From Diphasiastrum complanatum (taxonomy: Eukaryota; Streptophyta; Lycopodiopsida; Lycopodiales; Lycopodiaceae), in NCBI GenBank assembly GCA_029204225.1, contig CM055103.1, forward strand, positions 43,968,604-44,032,603: a stretch of 64,000 nucleotides of DNA. The letters are read 5' to 3'. A model generated the notes under the pieces. It saw nothing but the letters and a program-made list of their open reading frames with translations. It made no database searches and was not told the origin of the DNA. Positions 11,891 to 23,370 of this stretch are shown one piece after another; positions within the stretch are counted from its first letter, which is position 1, and the number at the start of each line of letters is the position of its first letter. A program made the translations under genes and the position numbers.

Positions 11891-11989
11891 TTTTCGATAG
11901 CACTCCTAGCAATTCTTAGTGTTAAGAGTTTGGGGTCCCCGGATTCGGGATTACCCTAGGGCCCCATCCACACCATCTCCAGATTGGCG

Positions 11990-12910
11990 TATGGAACTGT
12001 GATGGTATGCACTCATCTTCCATAGCTAGCGACTTGATTGATTTTATCACTGACCGAGATTTACAACTTTTTATGGAGACTCATGAGAGTCAAGAGCAAG
12101 GACTACCCACTTTCCCAGGATACAAATGGGATTCCGTGTACAGACATGAAACTAGATCAGCTAGTGGTCGTGGATCCAGAAAAGTTGCATGCTTATACAA
12201 GGAGTCTCTTCACTCAAGCATCAAGTTCATCAGACATGACGAGCATGCACGTTATAATTGGATACGTATTGCTGGACAAGATATAAGCTTGGATATGTAC
12301 CTCTTCGTTGCAGCATGTTCCTCCAGAGTCTCTTCATCTTTTGTTGAGGGCATTGGTTCACCCTACCTTGATCTCTCTTGGATATCGTCAGATTCGCAAA
12401 GCGGGGGCGTATTTTCCTCATTGGGGATTTTAATGCCAGGACATCCTCATGATAGTCAGAGTTTTATGACACCACCGACGAACTCTGCATTAATGCCCTT
12501 GAGTGATGAGATGAGAGTTACCAGGATTTTCAAGGACAATTTGGGACCTATTACCCCATATGGTGACTACTTATTATAGTTTGGAGAGGCTCATGATTTA
12601 GCCATTTATAATGGCCTAACTTGTTGGCCGGATTCAAGCAGATATACTTGTCATCCTCATAGTGGCGGACATTATCTCGTGGATTATCTCATGGGGTCAC
12701 CATCCTCCATAACTCTCATCTCTGATTTTCAGATCTCTCCCAACACCCTCTTTGATCACTCTTTCCTCTCTTTCGCTATTGGCCACCTCCCACCTCCCCA
12801 ATCACCCTCCCACCCCATGCTTACCCATACACCCAAATATACACTAGACCTCTATACATGCCTGTCTACCAAGAGTCTCTGGCCTCATTACTCCACTCTT
12901 TCCCCATGAC
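11990..12910 (+). pseudogene. LINE B ORF2 endonuclease remnant
   Basis: APE-type endonucleases nick target DNA for target-primed reverse transcription. The start reads IGVWNCDGMHSSS, followed by the catalytic-glutamate motif METHES (near 12073). The frame is open to a TAG at 12579. The GDFNAR box is degraded (GILMPGHPHDSQ). The end reads YNGLTCWPDSS...HSGGHYLVDYLMGSPSS, with the usual SDHS motif changed to FDHS. It is not catalytically competent. Confidence 0.75.
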
Positions 12911-13228
12911 AGTACAATTGAACCACGAGCTGCTTTCCTTACCACCACTCTTCACACTGCCGCTTCTCTAGCCTTTCCTTCTAAACCCCATAGAGGCAAA
13001 TCTAGACATTCTTTACCACGCTGTTCTCGACACCACCCGTGGAAATGTCGCTCTTCATCATCTTGTCACCCATGCACGTGCCCATGCTCCTCACCTTCTC
13101 CGTTCCTCCCGAGACGCATACCATCATACAGTCCGTCGTAAAAAGGGTGCCTATGATGACTCCAAAGGAAAATGTCTTGTTGACCTTCTGTTCATCTCTT
13201 CCTCGGGCGCTTTTTGGCATGAATCTAT

Positions 13229-14427
13229 CCCTCGTGCCCCACCACCTCTCCTAGATGACCTCCACATCTGGGCCGACTATGCCACTAGCCTATACACCAT
13301 ACCCATTGACTCACCCATTTCCATCTCTCCCTGACCTTCTGAGTTCACCTTCTTTACCTCTGACATGGTACTTTTGGCCATTAAGAGAATGAAGTCCCAT
13401 AAGGCAAGGGATATCAAGGACCTTGAATCCCACACTAGCCACTCTCCTCTATTCCGCAATTGTCTTTGGCTTCCCATCATCCTAGTGTACCAACATCATC
13501 CACCCTATTCATAAAAATGGTGACCCCATGGTTCCTAGTAACTATCACACTATCATGATTGGGCATGTTCTCGTGAAGCTATATGGCAACATACTTCAGT
13601 CTGCAATGAGTTTAGAGACGAAATCCAAGAGATTACATGCTTTGGGCCAGGCATGGTTTTGAGCCCATTACTCTACTATTGACCATATCTTCCGGGCTTT
13701 GATTGAGAAAACCCAGCACAAAAGAGAAGGTTTACTGTTGTTTTGTGGAATTCAAGAAAGCCTTTGATTCTGTCCCATGCTCCTTGCTCATTCAAAGACT
13801 TCGTGATCTTGCCTTTTCCAGTGACATCAATCTAGCTATGATGGCTCTTTATAAGAGAGTCTTGGGTTGTTTCCGACATGGTAGTGGTATTTCTGAACAC
13901 ATCTGGAGCACCATTGGAGCAGGGGTGTTCTCTTTCACCAGTTCTTTTTGGATTATATATTGATGAGCTAGAGAGAGTAGTGCAGCAGATCTGGTTGCAA
14001 ACTTGGCTGTATTCTGATTGTCATTCTTCTTTATGCCAATGATGTGGTATTAGTCTTTTCGAATAGAGAGGGGTTACAGAGGTAGTTGGATTGCTTACAT
14101 GGCTTTTGTACCCGATGGAGCTTGGTGGTGAACATTGCAAAGACCAAAGTTATGGTCTTCAACACTTCTAGCGCTTTCATGCAGCGTCAAGAGCTCACTC
14201 TCGATGGACAGAACCTAGAGATAGTCTCTTCATACACGTACTTGGGTATTCTTTTCTCTGGTCCTACATTCAACATGCAACAAGCAGCTACCACTCAACT
14301 CAGGAAGGGGCATGCCTCCATTGTCACATCAGCTATTAAGACTGATTCCGAGAGGAGGGGATTTGCCAGTTATGCTCTTTGGGTGAGGTGGAGTCTGAGG
14401 AGCATTTTATCTTTGGATGCCCTGTAA
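13229..14427 (+). pseudogene. LINE B reverse transcriptase remnant
   Basis: Fragments in several frames cover the pre-RT region (IPRAPPPLLDDLHIW, PSEFTFFTSDM), the RT block KKAFDSVPCSLLIQRLRDLA (13703-13963), and post-catalytic sequence WSLVVNIAKTKVMVFNTS (14086 onward). At the YADD position the DNA reads LLYANDV in a shifted frame, so the catalytic Asp pair is damaged. Near 14350 it fuses to the finger CQLCSLGEVESEEHFIFGCP, skipping several hundred bases of the usual C-terminal region. Confidence 0.75.
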
Positions 14428-14639
14428 CCAGTAGGATATGATGATAGTGCCATACTTTATTATAGACATCCAGTTGCATCTATGCTCCTACACCTCATTG
14501 CATTGATTTTAGTTCATAGTAGTTGTTTCTTTCTTTACTATTTTGGAGACGTTTCATATGCTCCCACTATTACCACATACTTGACATGTACATTTACTAG
14601 TCTTGTATGCCTTTTGGCAAGGAAAACACATTAATAAAG

Positions 14640-15800
<1,161 letters not shown>

Positions 15801-15834
15801 TCAGGGTCTCATCACATTAGCTACATATTGAGCC

Positions 15835-15978
15835 TGTTGGAATATCAATCCACACTCTAGAGAGAACTATCAAACAGGGCGGATAGCTCAGTGGTAGAGC
15901 ATCCCATCCGGTATGAGGGAGGTCATGGGTTCGAATCCTAGTCTATCCATCCATATTATGATTTATGGATTTCTAACA
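15835..15978 (+). repeat. TRIM 5' LTR
   Basis: A 144-bp LTR starting TGTTGGAATATC and ending TTCTAACA, with the tRNA-like sequence at 15877-15948. Relative to the 3' LTR I see three substitutions, all inside the tRNA-like part. Confidence 0.92.
15877..15948 (+). promoter_or_regulatory. tRNA-like sequence with pol III A and B boxes (5' LTR)
   Basis: The A box TAGCTCAGTGG (15884-15894) and B box GGTTCGAATCC (15928-15938) both fit the pol III consensus exactly. A D-arm (GCTC/GAGC) and a T-arm are visible. The acceptor stem GGGCGGA/TCTATCC pairs with one mismatch and G-T wobbles. The anticodon stem does not fold well, so this is unlikely to be a working tRNA. It is more likely an internal promoter or a captured tRNA relic. 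Confidence 0.8.
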
Positions 15979-15990
15979 TGGTATCAGAGC
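15979..15990 (+). promoter_or_regulatory. TRIM primer-binding site
   Basis: TGGTATCAGAGC directly follows the 5' LTR. It is complementary to the 3' end of plant initiator-methionine tRNA, the usual primer for plant LTR elements. Confidence 0.92.
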
Positions 15991-16093
15991 TAAGAGGACC
16001 TAACAGTTCATGGTGTCAAAGCCATGGTTAGGTGGCCCAAGTTGTGGGGCAGGTGACAACTAGGACCCCAACCAAGTGTGGCTTGAGGGGGGG

Positions 16094-16237
16094 TGTTGGA
16101 ATATCAATCCACACTCTAGAGAGAACTATCAAACAGGGCGGATAGCTCAGTGGTAGAGCATCCCATCCGATATGAGGGAGGTCCTGGGTTCGAATCCTAG
16201 TCTGTCCATCCATATTATGATTTATGGATTTCTAACA
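16094..16237 (+). repeat. TRIM 3' LTR
   Basis: A 144-bp LTR preceded by the purine run at 16085-16093. It carries the second tRNA-like copy (16136-16207) and is followed by the GAGCC target duplication. Confidence 0.92.
16136..16207 (+). promoter_or_regulatory. tRNA-like sequence with pol III A and B boxes (3' LTR)
   Basis: The A box is at 16143-16153 and the B box at 16187-16197, both consensus. Here the acceptor stem GGGCGGA/TCTGTCC pairs fully (two G-T wobbles) and the T-stem CTGGG/CCTAG pairs, so this copy is closer to a real tRNA fold than the 5' copy. The anticodon arm remains irregular. Confidence 0.8.
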
Positions 16238-16790
16238 GAGCCCACTTTCAGGGCACACCCAAAGAGGCCTGCATATGTCAATTGTGCACACTTGGAGAGA
16301 TTGAGGATGAGGATCATTTCATTTTTAGATGTCCTATCTATTACGAGATTCGAGGACCCTCCCTCACTCCCTCCCTCACTCTCTCTCTCTCTAATAGATT
16401 TTTAAGGCACCAAAGCCTTTCTTGAATAAGATATTGCAACAAGTCCTAATATGAGATGATGGGATGAGATAACCTTTCTACAAGTATAACAAGTATTATT
16501 CAAGAATCAAAAGAGCCATTCGAAAAGGAAGAGGTAGAGGGCAGGGCATGTGAGTCAACATTCCCAAAATGTGCAACAAAACTTTATTTGAGAATGAGGC
16601 CTAAGAAGTTTAAGGGCCAAGTTTGGGGGGGGAGGGGGGGTGCGGGGAGAGAGGAGAGAGGGAGAAGAAAGAAAGTTTTATTAACGTCTTTTCCATGCCC
16701 AATGTTGCATCCATTGGTTCGAATCAACTGGGTCAAGTTTAAATCAGCCGATTCGAACAATTCTTTTCATTTTTTGAGGCCGATTTCAAT

Positions 16791-17367
16791 TTTTTTATGA
16801 GGTGACCGATTCGAACAGGTTTCTTATTCAAATCGGCCGATTCACATCGGATCGATTCGAACCGTGATTCTTTGTTTAAATCGGCGATTCATGTAACTAT
16901 GTCCATGCCAGAAGGGCATATAAGACAAAAAGTACATATCTAGTGTGTGGTGAAAATAGGAGCGTGTAAAACGTTTCTGATAACAATACAAAAAACATAT
17001 ATGAAGGGTAGCTACTAAAGACATCATCTAGTAGCTACTAATGTCTGATAACTGCTAATAACTACTGCTTGCTAATGACAAAATGTAACTATGATGGTGG
17101 TAGACATGTATATGCTCATCATAAAATCATAAAATCAATCAAATCCTGCTGCCACCAAGGAAAGATGTAATGGAGACTGTAGCTGGACGTAACGTGTGCT
17201 GATGATGTCGTCTGTGAAGTGTCTCCTCATACCAATGATCCTACGAGCAACAAGATGAGAGAGAGAGAGAGAGAGAGGAAAAGTCATACTTGAAGGACAT
17301 ACAAGGCCCAAGGCTTCTATTCTTAGTACTTTCCATGGACTGAGTGGAATGCGTTCCTCTGCATCCA

Positions 17368-17370
<3 letters not shown>
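16791..17370. other. Spacer with minus-strand LINE tail fragment
   Basis: Bases 16895-17000 read on the minus strand as a LINE 3' UTR end: ACGTTTTACACGCTCC, a TGTACTTTTTGTCTTATATG stretch, and the hairpin ATGCC/GGCAT (16905-16919). The AATAAAGC part and TC tail are missing. Bases 16791-16880 carry several GATTCGAA and CGATTC words. A short (GA)n lies near 17258-17277. I see no gene. Confidence 0.5.

Positions 17371-17423
<53 letters not shown>
17371..17423 (+). repeat. (TC)n tract at the 5' junction of LINE D
   Basis: A 53-bp TC tract. LINE D starts directly after it. No LINE tail signature lies upstream. Confidence 0.88.
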
Positions 17424-17425
<2 letters not shown>

Positions 17426-17464
17426 GGTGGCCTAGCGCCCTCCTAGCTCTTCTCTCTCTCCATT

Positions 17465-18479
17465 ATGCCTCCAAAGAAAAGTCCCTCCATCGCTGTAGCA
17501 CTTTCCATCGTTGTCCCAGCAGAGACACCACCCTCCATCGCTGCTGTACCTCCCTTCATCCCTGTCCCTGCAGGGACAGCACCTCCCTCCATCGCGCAAG
17601 GACCGTGATGGATGTCTCATCTCAACCAACCCTCGCTGTTCCTGCTGGGACAGCGATGGGGACCTATACTACTGCTACATCATTTGAGGGAGGGGGAGTC
17701 CTACCTACTTTAGCTCCTACCCTACCTATCTTACTGATGACCCTCACTCAGATCTCTTGAGCCGACTGTCGACAGCAGATTATACCCTTTCCAAATCCGT
17801 TGAAGGCATGTTTGCCTATGAACTTAGTTTTGTTCGGCAAAAACTTCTTGGACTAAAAGGCAGGGTGAGCCAGCTTGAAATCGAGAATGGCAAACTTCGC
17901 AGAGTTCTCATTGGTTTCCAAGTGTGGATCAGCCTTGAAAAACAAGTAGAAGAAACGAAGACATGGGCAGCGCTTCTCAAAAATGATGGTAAGGCTGAAT
18001 CTTCAAGCTCGGTTCAGCATGCATTTGTGAATTTTACATTAGAAAATGTCTTTTCCGAGCAAGAAAGAAGAGATAAAAAAGCCCTCAATATCCGAGTTAG
18101 AGGGATTCCCGACAGGGATAAGCCCATCGACAAGGCAAAAGATTTGCTTTTAACTAAGCTTGCACACAACACTGATTGTTTTGATACAGCTTGGAGAAGT
18201 AAGTTGGACTCTAATGTCTTGTTTATCAAATTTCGCTCTATGGACCACCACAACGCAGCTTTACGACTTAAATCTAAATTAAAAGGGACCTTTATTTCTA
18301 TGGACGATGACTTACATACACACAATGGCAAGCTAGGAAACAAATTATTCAAAAAGCAAATGCAAGGAATCAGCAGGTGGTTTTCATTGAAGGCAAGCCA
18401 AAAAAGTTTGATAAGATTTCACAATAGGGATTTGGGGCTCCCGGGCAAAGGAGCAGCCCGAGTTCCCCTAAGCCTTTAA
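17465..18479 (+). pseudogene. LINE D ORF1, nearly intact RNA-binding part
   Basis: A Pro/Ala-rich N-terminus starts MPPKKSPSIAV at 17465 and is broken after ~47 codons. From 17757 the frame is open for 240 codons. It has a coiled coil (LKGRVSQLEIENGKLRRVLI), then WAALLKNDGK, the RNA-binding domain starting LNIRVRGIPDRDKP, and KSKLKGTFISMDDDL. The C-terminal domain diverges after the DDDL box, which suggests a late frameshift. It ends 2-3 bases before ORF2-like sequence. Confidence 0.72.
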
Positions 18480-19702
18480 GTATCGGTTTTTGGAATTGTA
18501 ATGGCATACTATCATCTTATTCGGCAGGCGATTTCCATTCTTTTATCCTGAGATGTGATATCCTCTTGTTAGTAGAGACTCATGAATCATTATACCTACC
18601 ACTCCCATTCATACAAGATTACACTTGGTACTCATCACATCGGCCTTTCTTGAGAGGGAAGATCTCTCGTGGTTCAGGTGGTGTTGCATGTCTTACCAAA
18701 GCCGTTTTTACTACTCATTTTAAACTAGACAAAGTAACCCATTTGCACGGTTTATTTGGTTATAGTTCTTTGGTCACTGTTTGGGGCTTTCTCAAGACCT
18801 CTTTCTAGCGGTCTGTTATTTTGCACCGCAGACATCATCCTTTGCGGATTTTGGTGGTGATCCTTTCCAGGCTCTCTCAAATGATATAGTCAGCTTTGCA
18901 CAGCGAAGTCTTATTCTTTTAGCAAGGGAGCATCAGGCAAGCAGAGTTTCATGCAGAGAGTGACTTCCTACAGGTTCGCACATTAGATATGGGATTGGAC
19001 AGGACCTCACAAGATGCAGATATTCCGGCTACTCACTTTGGAGAGTAGTTGATTGGCTTAGCAGAGGCCCATTCCTTAGCCATATTGAATGGCCTTCCGT
19101 GCTGTCCTTCATCATCATATTTTGCCTGTCACCCACATGGGGGAGGACATAGTGTTGTAGACTACTTCATTGGTTCACCGGCTTTGATCCCATTCCTTCA
19201 TACCTTCCACATTATACCTCCTACCATCTCTGATCACTCCCTCCTGCTTCTAACCCTTGGACATCCTATCACCATGGTCACAACACACCGCCCCATCCGT
19301 TACCCTCGCCCTACTTTCTCTCCGTCAGGTCTTCCCACTTACACCTCGTCCTTAACCACTTTTCTCCATGACTTTCCCTTCACCTCCTCGTTTGACCAGC
19401 AAGCGACCTTATCTCAATCTCTTTTACAATCTGCCAATACTACATACCCTCCGAAAACTTTCTCATCTCATAAACGCACCCACAACAGATGGTATGACAT
19501 AGAATGTTTCGCACTACATAAACAAGTTGTTTACGCTAGATATCACTCTCCTCACACCTCAGCCTTGAAACAAAAAGAGTATCACAGAGTGACTCTGAAA
19601 AAAAAGACAGCTTATCTACAGTCCTTGGGACAAAAAATTGTCGATGCTATGGCCAGCCCATCCTCCGCCTTCTTTGGCGGTTGTTCTCTAAAAACCTTGT
19701 AA
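18480..19702 (+). pseudogene. LINE D ORF2 endonuclease
   Basis: The N-terminus reads SIGFWNCNGILSSYSAGDFH, then VETHESLYLP (catalytic Glu), then SRGSGGVACLTKAVF. Stops and shifts at 18808 and 18963 destroy the GDFNAR box. From 19049 the frame recovers (AEAHSLAILNGLPCCPSS, GGGHSVVDYFIGSPAL, TISDHSLLL) and runs to 19702 through the linker toward the RT. Confidence 0.75.
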
Positions 19703-20400
19703 ACCCACTCCTATTGCTATAGAGTCATGGATAAATTATGCTACCAAACTATATACAGTAGACTCTCTTTCCATTTCTCTTTCCCCACATCCATCAGAAT
19801 TCACCTTCTTCACTCCGTCCATGGTTGAAAACGCCATTAAAAATGGTCAAACTCGTAAGCCACTGATGTTGACTTCTTAAGCATGGACTTCCTAAAACCA
19901 GTCACTCACATTATTGCCCCATACATTTCCCATATCTTTAACCAATCTGTCATTTTTGGTCTTCCCACGTCTTGGTGCACCAACCTTTTACACCCTATAC
20001 TCAAAGCCGGGGAACTACCACACTATTATGATCAGTCACACTATGGCCAAACTATATGGATCAGTTTTGTAGTCTATTATCAGCTCTTAGGCAGACATAA
20101 AGTTTACATGCCATGGGACAGGCAGGTTTTCGCGCTGGCTACTCCACGATTTTCGCACGGAGACATGGTTTCCAAGCTTATCCAGTGATACTTGGAGTGA
20201 CATTCAGTCAGTTCCCCATGATATCATTTTTGTGAAGATTGCCTCTCCTCCACTGGTTGTCAAGGCTATATTTCGGTTCACATCCTCTCGCACTCTGGCT
20301 AGTCAGCAGCTAAGTCCTCATCGTTTCAGTGTGTTTCTGACCTTTTGGGTAGGTGGGGTTTATCTATATCTGATCTCCCGAATGGGACTTAAGCTTTGAA
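19703..20400 (+). pseudogene. LINE D N-terminal RT remnant
   Basis: It contains ESWINYATKLYTVDS, PSEFTFFTPSMVENAIK and, in another frame, NYHTIMISHTMAKLYGSVL followed by a degraded HGTGRF stretch. It then passes into sequence that matches no RT block in the other copies. The YADD core, thumb and CCHC finger are all missing. Confidence 0.6.
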
Positions 20401-20538
20401 TTTCTTGCTATTTTTTTTCTTTTTTCCCTATCTGGTTTAGCTTATAGGAATAAGTCCTACGTGGACTATGCTCCTTCTAATGTACTTTTTATTTATCTTA
20501 TGTGCCCACGGGCACTTGGTAAACATTAATATAATTCT

Positions 20539-20599
<61 letters not shown>

Positions 20600-21100
20600 A
20601 CCATCACCATCTCCACGCAGCCATCATCTCCTCACTGCTTCCATCTCCATGCAACTCTCACTTCTTTCTAGCTTTCTTTGTGGCTAGGTTTACCTTTTTT
20701 CTGCATGACACTTTCTTGCTCACTTTTAGCTACTCTAAGCTTGTTTCTCAAGATTTCATTGCTGCTATCCTTTTGCAATAGATCCTCAACAGTTTGAGTT
20801 TTGAAAATTTGATTTTTCTTGATCTCAAAATTTTTGCAGTCTATAAAATCTGTACGGTACATACAAATCCGTACCGTACTGCAAGTACAGTCTGACGACT
20901 GCGTAGTGCTCTGTCTTACCTTCGATCTGAATCAATTTTCCGGTCAATCAGACTTCGTATGACAAAGTTACGCTCATTTTTGTAAAACTGCCTGATTAGG
21001 GTTTTGCTTCCTCTCTCATCTATCTCCTGCAAATCATCCTACGGCTTCGCTTCGCCTTCCTCCAGGCTTTGTCTTGCGCACAAAGCGTGCTAAGAAGTTT

Positions 21101-22046
21101 ATGTCTACAGGCTCTCGCAAACGTCTTCGTACTTTGGAAATTGCATCCACCATGCCTACCGATTCTGTTAGCGCTCCACCGCCACAGGTTGTTGCTTCGT
21201 CCTCAACGGCTATGGGAGACACATGCCACACCTACACGCGGCACACCACTCCCGAGAACATCTCCTCGTTGAATGAGTAGATTTCTAAGCAATTTGCTGC
21301 TTTTCTTTCACAACTCAATGAACTTCATGCGGATTTGCTTACTAAGACTGCCACGATTGACGCTCAACAGACTGAAATTGCTTCTCTTTGTGCTGCGCTT
21401 AGTGCTTTGCAGAGGGACATCATCCCTAATATCTCCCGTGCTGTTGAGGATACGAAGGCATCCATGAGTAAGCTTCCCCTACTTGAGCGCCAGATACATG
21501 ACACTGTTGAGTGCACTGCCCAGATTCCCGTTCTTCAACAGCGGCTTCATGAGATGGTGGAACATGTACAGAAAGTACCTACTCTCGAGCAAGAAGTACG
21601 TGAGACCAAATCATGGGCTTCTATCCTGAGATCATCTACCACCTCTTCGTCTTCTATAGCACCCTCCTTAGACACCACGGTACAAGGCGTCTTGGCAAAA
21701 CAACAACGTCGGGATGACAAAAAGCTCAACTTAAGATTTCCGGGGTCTTCCTACTGAGGGCACAGCACTGGACCAGGTTACCTCTTTGTTTACTTCACGC
21801 ATGGGGCTCTCAATTCCAGGTATCCAGTATGCTTGGCGGCTCCAAAATGAATTCAAAACTATGGACGACTGGCAGACAGTTCTTCGTGCACGTTGTACTC
21901 TCCAAGGCTCTCAAATTTACATAGATGATGACCTTACTCACTGCCAATGGTTACAGCGTAAAACTATTATTCAGGAGGCAAGGACAAAACAACAGCGGGT
22001 GATATTTACAAATGGCGACCCTCGCTTTTTCTCCAAGCGTCAATAG
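21101..22046 (+). pseudogene. LINE E ORF1
   Basis: The likely start is MSTGSRKRLRTLEIAST (21101), a basic N-terminus. A TAG at about 21278 interrupts it. A long coiled-coil region follows from 21335, with repeated hydrophobic heptads (LLERQIHDTVEC, QRLHEMVEHVQKVPTLEQEV). Then WASILRSSTTSSSS and KKLNLRF mark the RNA-binding domain. A frameshift at about 21755 moves the rest to another frame (CTLQGSQIYIDDDLTHCQW, RVIFTNGDPRFF, to 22046). The longer coiled coil sets this subfamily apart from G and I. Confidence 0.72.
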
Positions 22047-22087
22047 GAAGTTGGGGTACTCAGGCATGGGAGCAGCCCGATAGCCCC

Positions 22088-22660
22088 GGCTAGCATCACA
22101 TTTGGTCTTTGGAATTGCGGGGGCCTCTCCACCTCTTCTACAGCGGCTGATCTTGACACCTATCTGTGTTCGGCTGATTTTCTACTTTTTGCAGAGACAT
22201 ATGAGTCTTCCACACACCCACTTTCGCACATTTGTGGTTTTCAGTGGATTTCTGCTCCACAACCTATGCTACAGGGCAGGATACTTCGGGCCTCTGGTGG
22301 AGTTGCATGTTTATACCGGTCGGTGTATATTCCTTCTATTCGGTTGGTGTCTCAAGATACTTATGGCCGTTACTTGTGGCTTCAGATTACTGCATCCTTC
22401 TTGGGGCTGGACCAGGACTTGTTTGTTGCAGTGTGCTACTTTGCTCCCCACACTTCAATGTTTATGGATTTGGGAGGTGATCCTTTTCAGGCCCTTTCTG
22501 ACAGCATTGCTAGACTCTCTCTACAGGGTTATATATTGCTTGCAGGGGACTTCAACGCACGCACACCTGCTCGCAAGACTGAGTTATTTGCTGACACACT
22601 CTCTCTTCATCCATTGGATACCTCTTCATCCATCTCTTTCGCGATGGCCCGCATACACTT
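22088..22660 (+). pseudogene. LINE E endonuclease, C-terminally deleted
   Basis: It begins TFGLWNCGGLSTSSTAADLD and reads FAETYESS (normally ETHES). A frameshift near 22270 leads to LRASGGVACLYRSV, YLWLQITASFLGLDQDLFVA and ILLAGDFNARTPARKTE (catalytic GDFNAR box, near 22540). The SDHS motif and the RT are missing because the frame jumps to the C-terminal tail of ORF2 near 22660. Confidence 0.72.
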
Positions 22661-22872
22661 CGTAGTTTTGTCTCCTATCCTGATGCTCGTTGCTTGGGAC
22701 TTCTTGTTCGTGAGATGCTTACTCTCCGTCAGTCTCATCTGCCTGTACCAAATCACCTGGGGTTAGACTCCCAGCAGCTGCTTCTCACTGGCTTCTTTCA
22801 GACTCGAGCACATGCTGATGACTCCGATGATGAGATTCCTATCGCTGTGCCACCGCGGAAAAAAGCCCAGAT
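22661..22872 (+). pseudogene. LINE E ORF2 C-terminal tail
   Basis: It reads LRSFVSYPDARCLGLLVREM, matching the C-terminus of LINE J (SFMLYPDQRCLGLLIREM at about 49080-49140, minus). The frame continues through TRAHADDSDDEIPIAVPPRK. Joining across the LTR insertion, the codons read CAG ATG TAG, so the insertion lies at the ORF2 stop. Confidence 0.75.
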
Positions 22873-23315
22873 AGTTACGAATAAAGCCACAGCTGATCTA
22901 AAGCTAAGCTATGAAAGCATCACATAAGCAAGACTTAAGCTATGAAAGCAGCACATAAGCAAGACTTAACCCTAGAAAGCAGGAAAGAGAGAGATTAAGG
23001 AGACTAAAGAGAGAGATCAATATCATCAGCTGAATAACAAATGTCACAGTTTTCCTACTTATAGCCAAGAGGAAGCCCTAAAAGGAAGCTTCCGGTGGCT
23101 AGGGCCCAACTGGGAGGGAAAATAGTGCGCCCTCCAAGAAGGCCCCTACTCTCCAGTAATATGTCCAAATGGCCTAATAATAAATAATAAGGCCAAAGGC
23201 CAACCATATAGTCTAAGTGTCACTAATGAATAAAAAACGGCCCAAGGCCTGCTTATGCATAAAGTAAAGTAAATGTAAATGGACGCGGCGAATGTAATGA
23301 GCCGAGTCCATAACT
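22873..23315 (-). repeat. 3' LTR of chimeric Ty3-like element
   Basis: A 443-bp LTR, in element orientation AGTTATGG...CGTAACT. It carries two tandem 31-bp units (22908-22938 and 22939-22969) and the block GAGGGAAAATAGTGCGCCC (about 23114). The purine-rich segment directly upstream in element orientation reads GCCAGGGAG. Confidence 0.9.
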
Positions 23316-23370
23316 CTCCCTGGCACAAAAGAAAAAGACCCAACTGCCGAAAAGAAACTGGATCAAGTAG

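Larger units (their letters stand above)
15835..16237 (+). mobile_element. TRIM-type LTR retrotransposon with tRNA-like sequence in its LTRs
   Basis: This complete, non-coding 403-bp element has two 144-bp LTRs (15835-15978 and 16094-16237; TGTTGG...TAACA). I count three differences between them. A primer site TGGTATCAGAGC abuts the 5' LTR, a purine run GAGGGGGGG abuts the 3' LTR, and GAGCC (15830-15834 and 16238-16242) is a 5-bp target duplication. The internal part is only 115 bp with no frame, so proteins must come from another element. Each LTR contains a ~72-bp tRNA-like sequence with perfect A and B boxes. The empty site survives in the tandem neighbour near 15214. Confidence 0.93.
15801..16790 (+). 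repeat. Tandem duplication unit 2, interrupted by a TRIM
   Basis: The 15801-15834 stretch matches 15181-15214, and 16243-16785 matches about 15222-15800, apart from a much shorter TC tract (16378-16392). Bases 15835-16242 are the TRIM plus its second target duplication. Shared words include GCACCAAAGCCTTT, AATCAAAAGAGCCATT and CCCAAAATGTGCAAC. The copies differ by scattered substitutions and small indels. Confidence 0.75.
17424..20595 (+). mobile_element. LINE D: ORF1 and endonuclease retained, RT mostly deleted
   Basis: The element runs from a (TC)n tract to its own (TC)n tail (20542-20595). It has ORF1 (17465-18479), an endonuclease (18480-19702), then only the N-terminal RT part (to about 20190), with the polymerase core and finger absent. 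The 3' end has a distinct hairpin GTGCCC-AC-GGGCAC (20502-20515) and a variant tail AAACATTAATATAATTC before (TC)n. LINE E begins at its tail. Confidence 0.8.
20596..22872 (+). mobile_element. LINE E, 5' portion (split by an LTR element)
   Basis: This LINE begins at the tail of LINE D with a ~500-bp 5' leader (20596-21100), then ORF1 (21101-22046) and the endonuclease (22088-22660). That is joined directly to the last ~70 codons of ORF2, so the RT core was deleted before the LTR insertion. The right part resumes at 29915. CAGAT at 22868-22872 is the left target duplication of the LTR element. Confidence 0.8.

Noticed and set aside
15877-15948. A genuine tRNA gene
   Set aside because: A and B boxes are perfect, but the anticodon arm does not form and the sequence is part of an LTR present twice with terminal repeats and target duplication. 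It is better treated as a promoter-like relic.
22102-22665. 187-codon frame in LINE E as a membrane protein
   Set aside because: It is an out-of-frame shadow of the endonuclease; the hydrophobic composition comes from frame shift.
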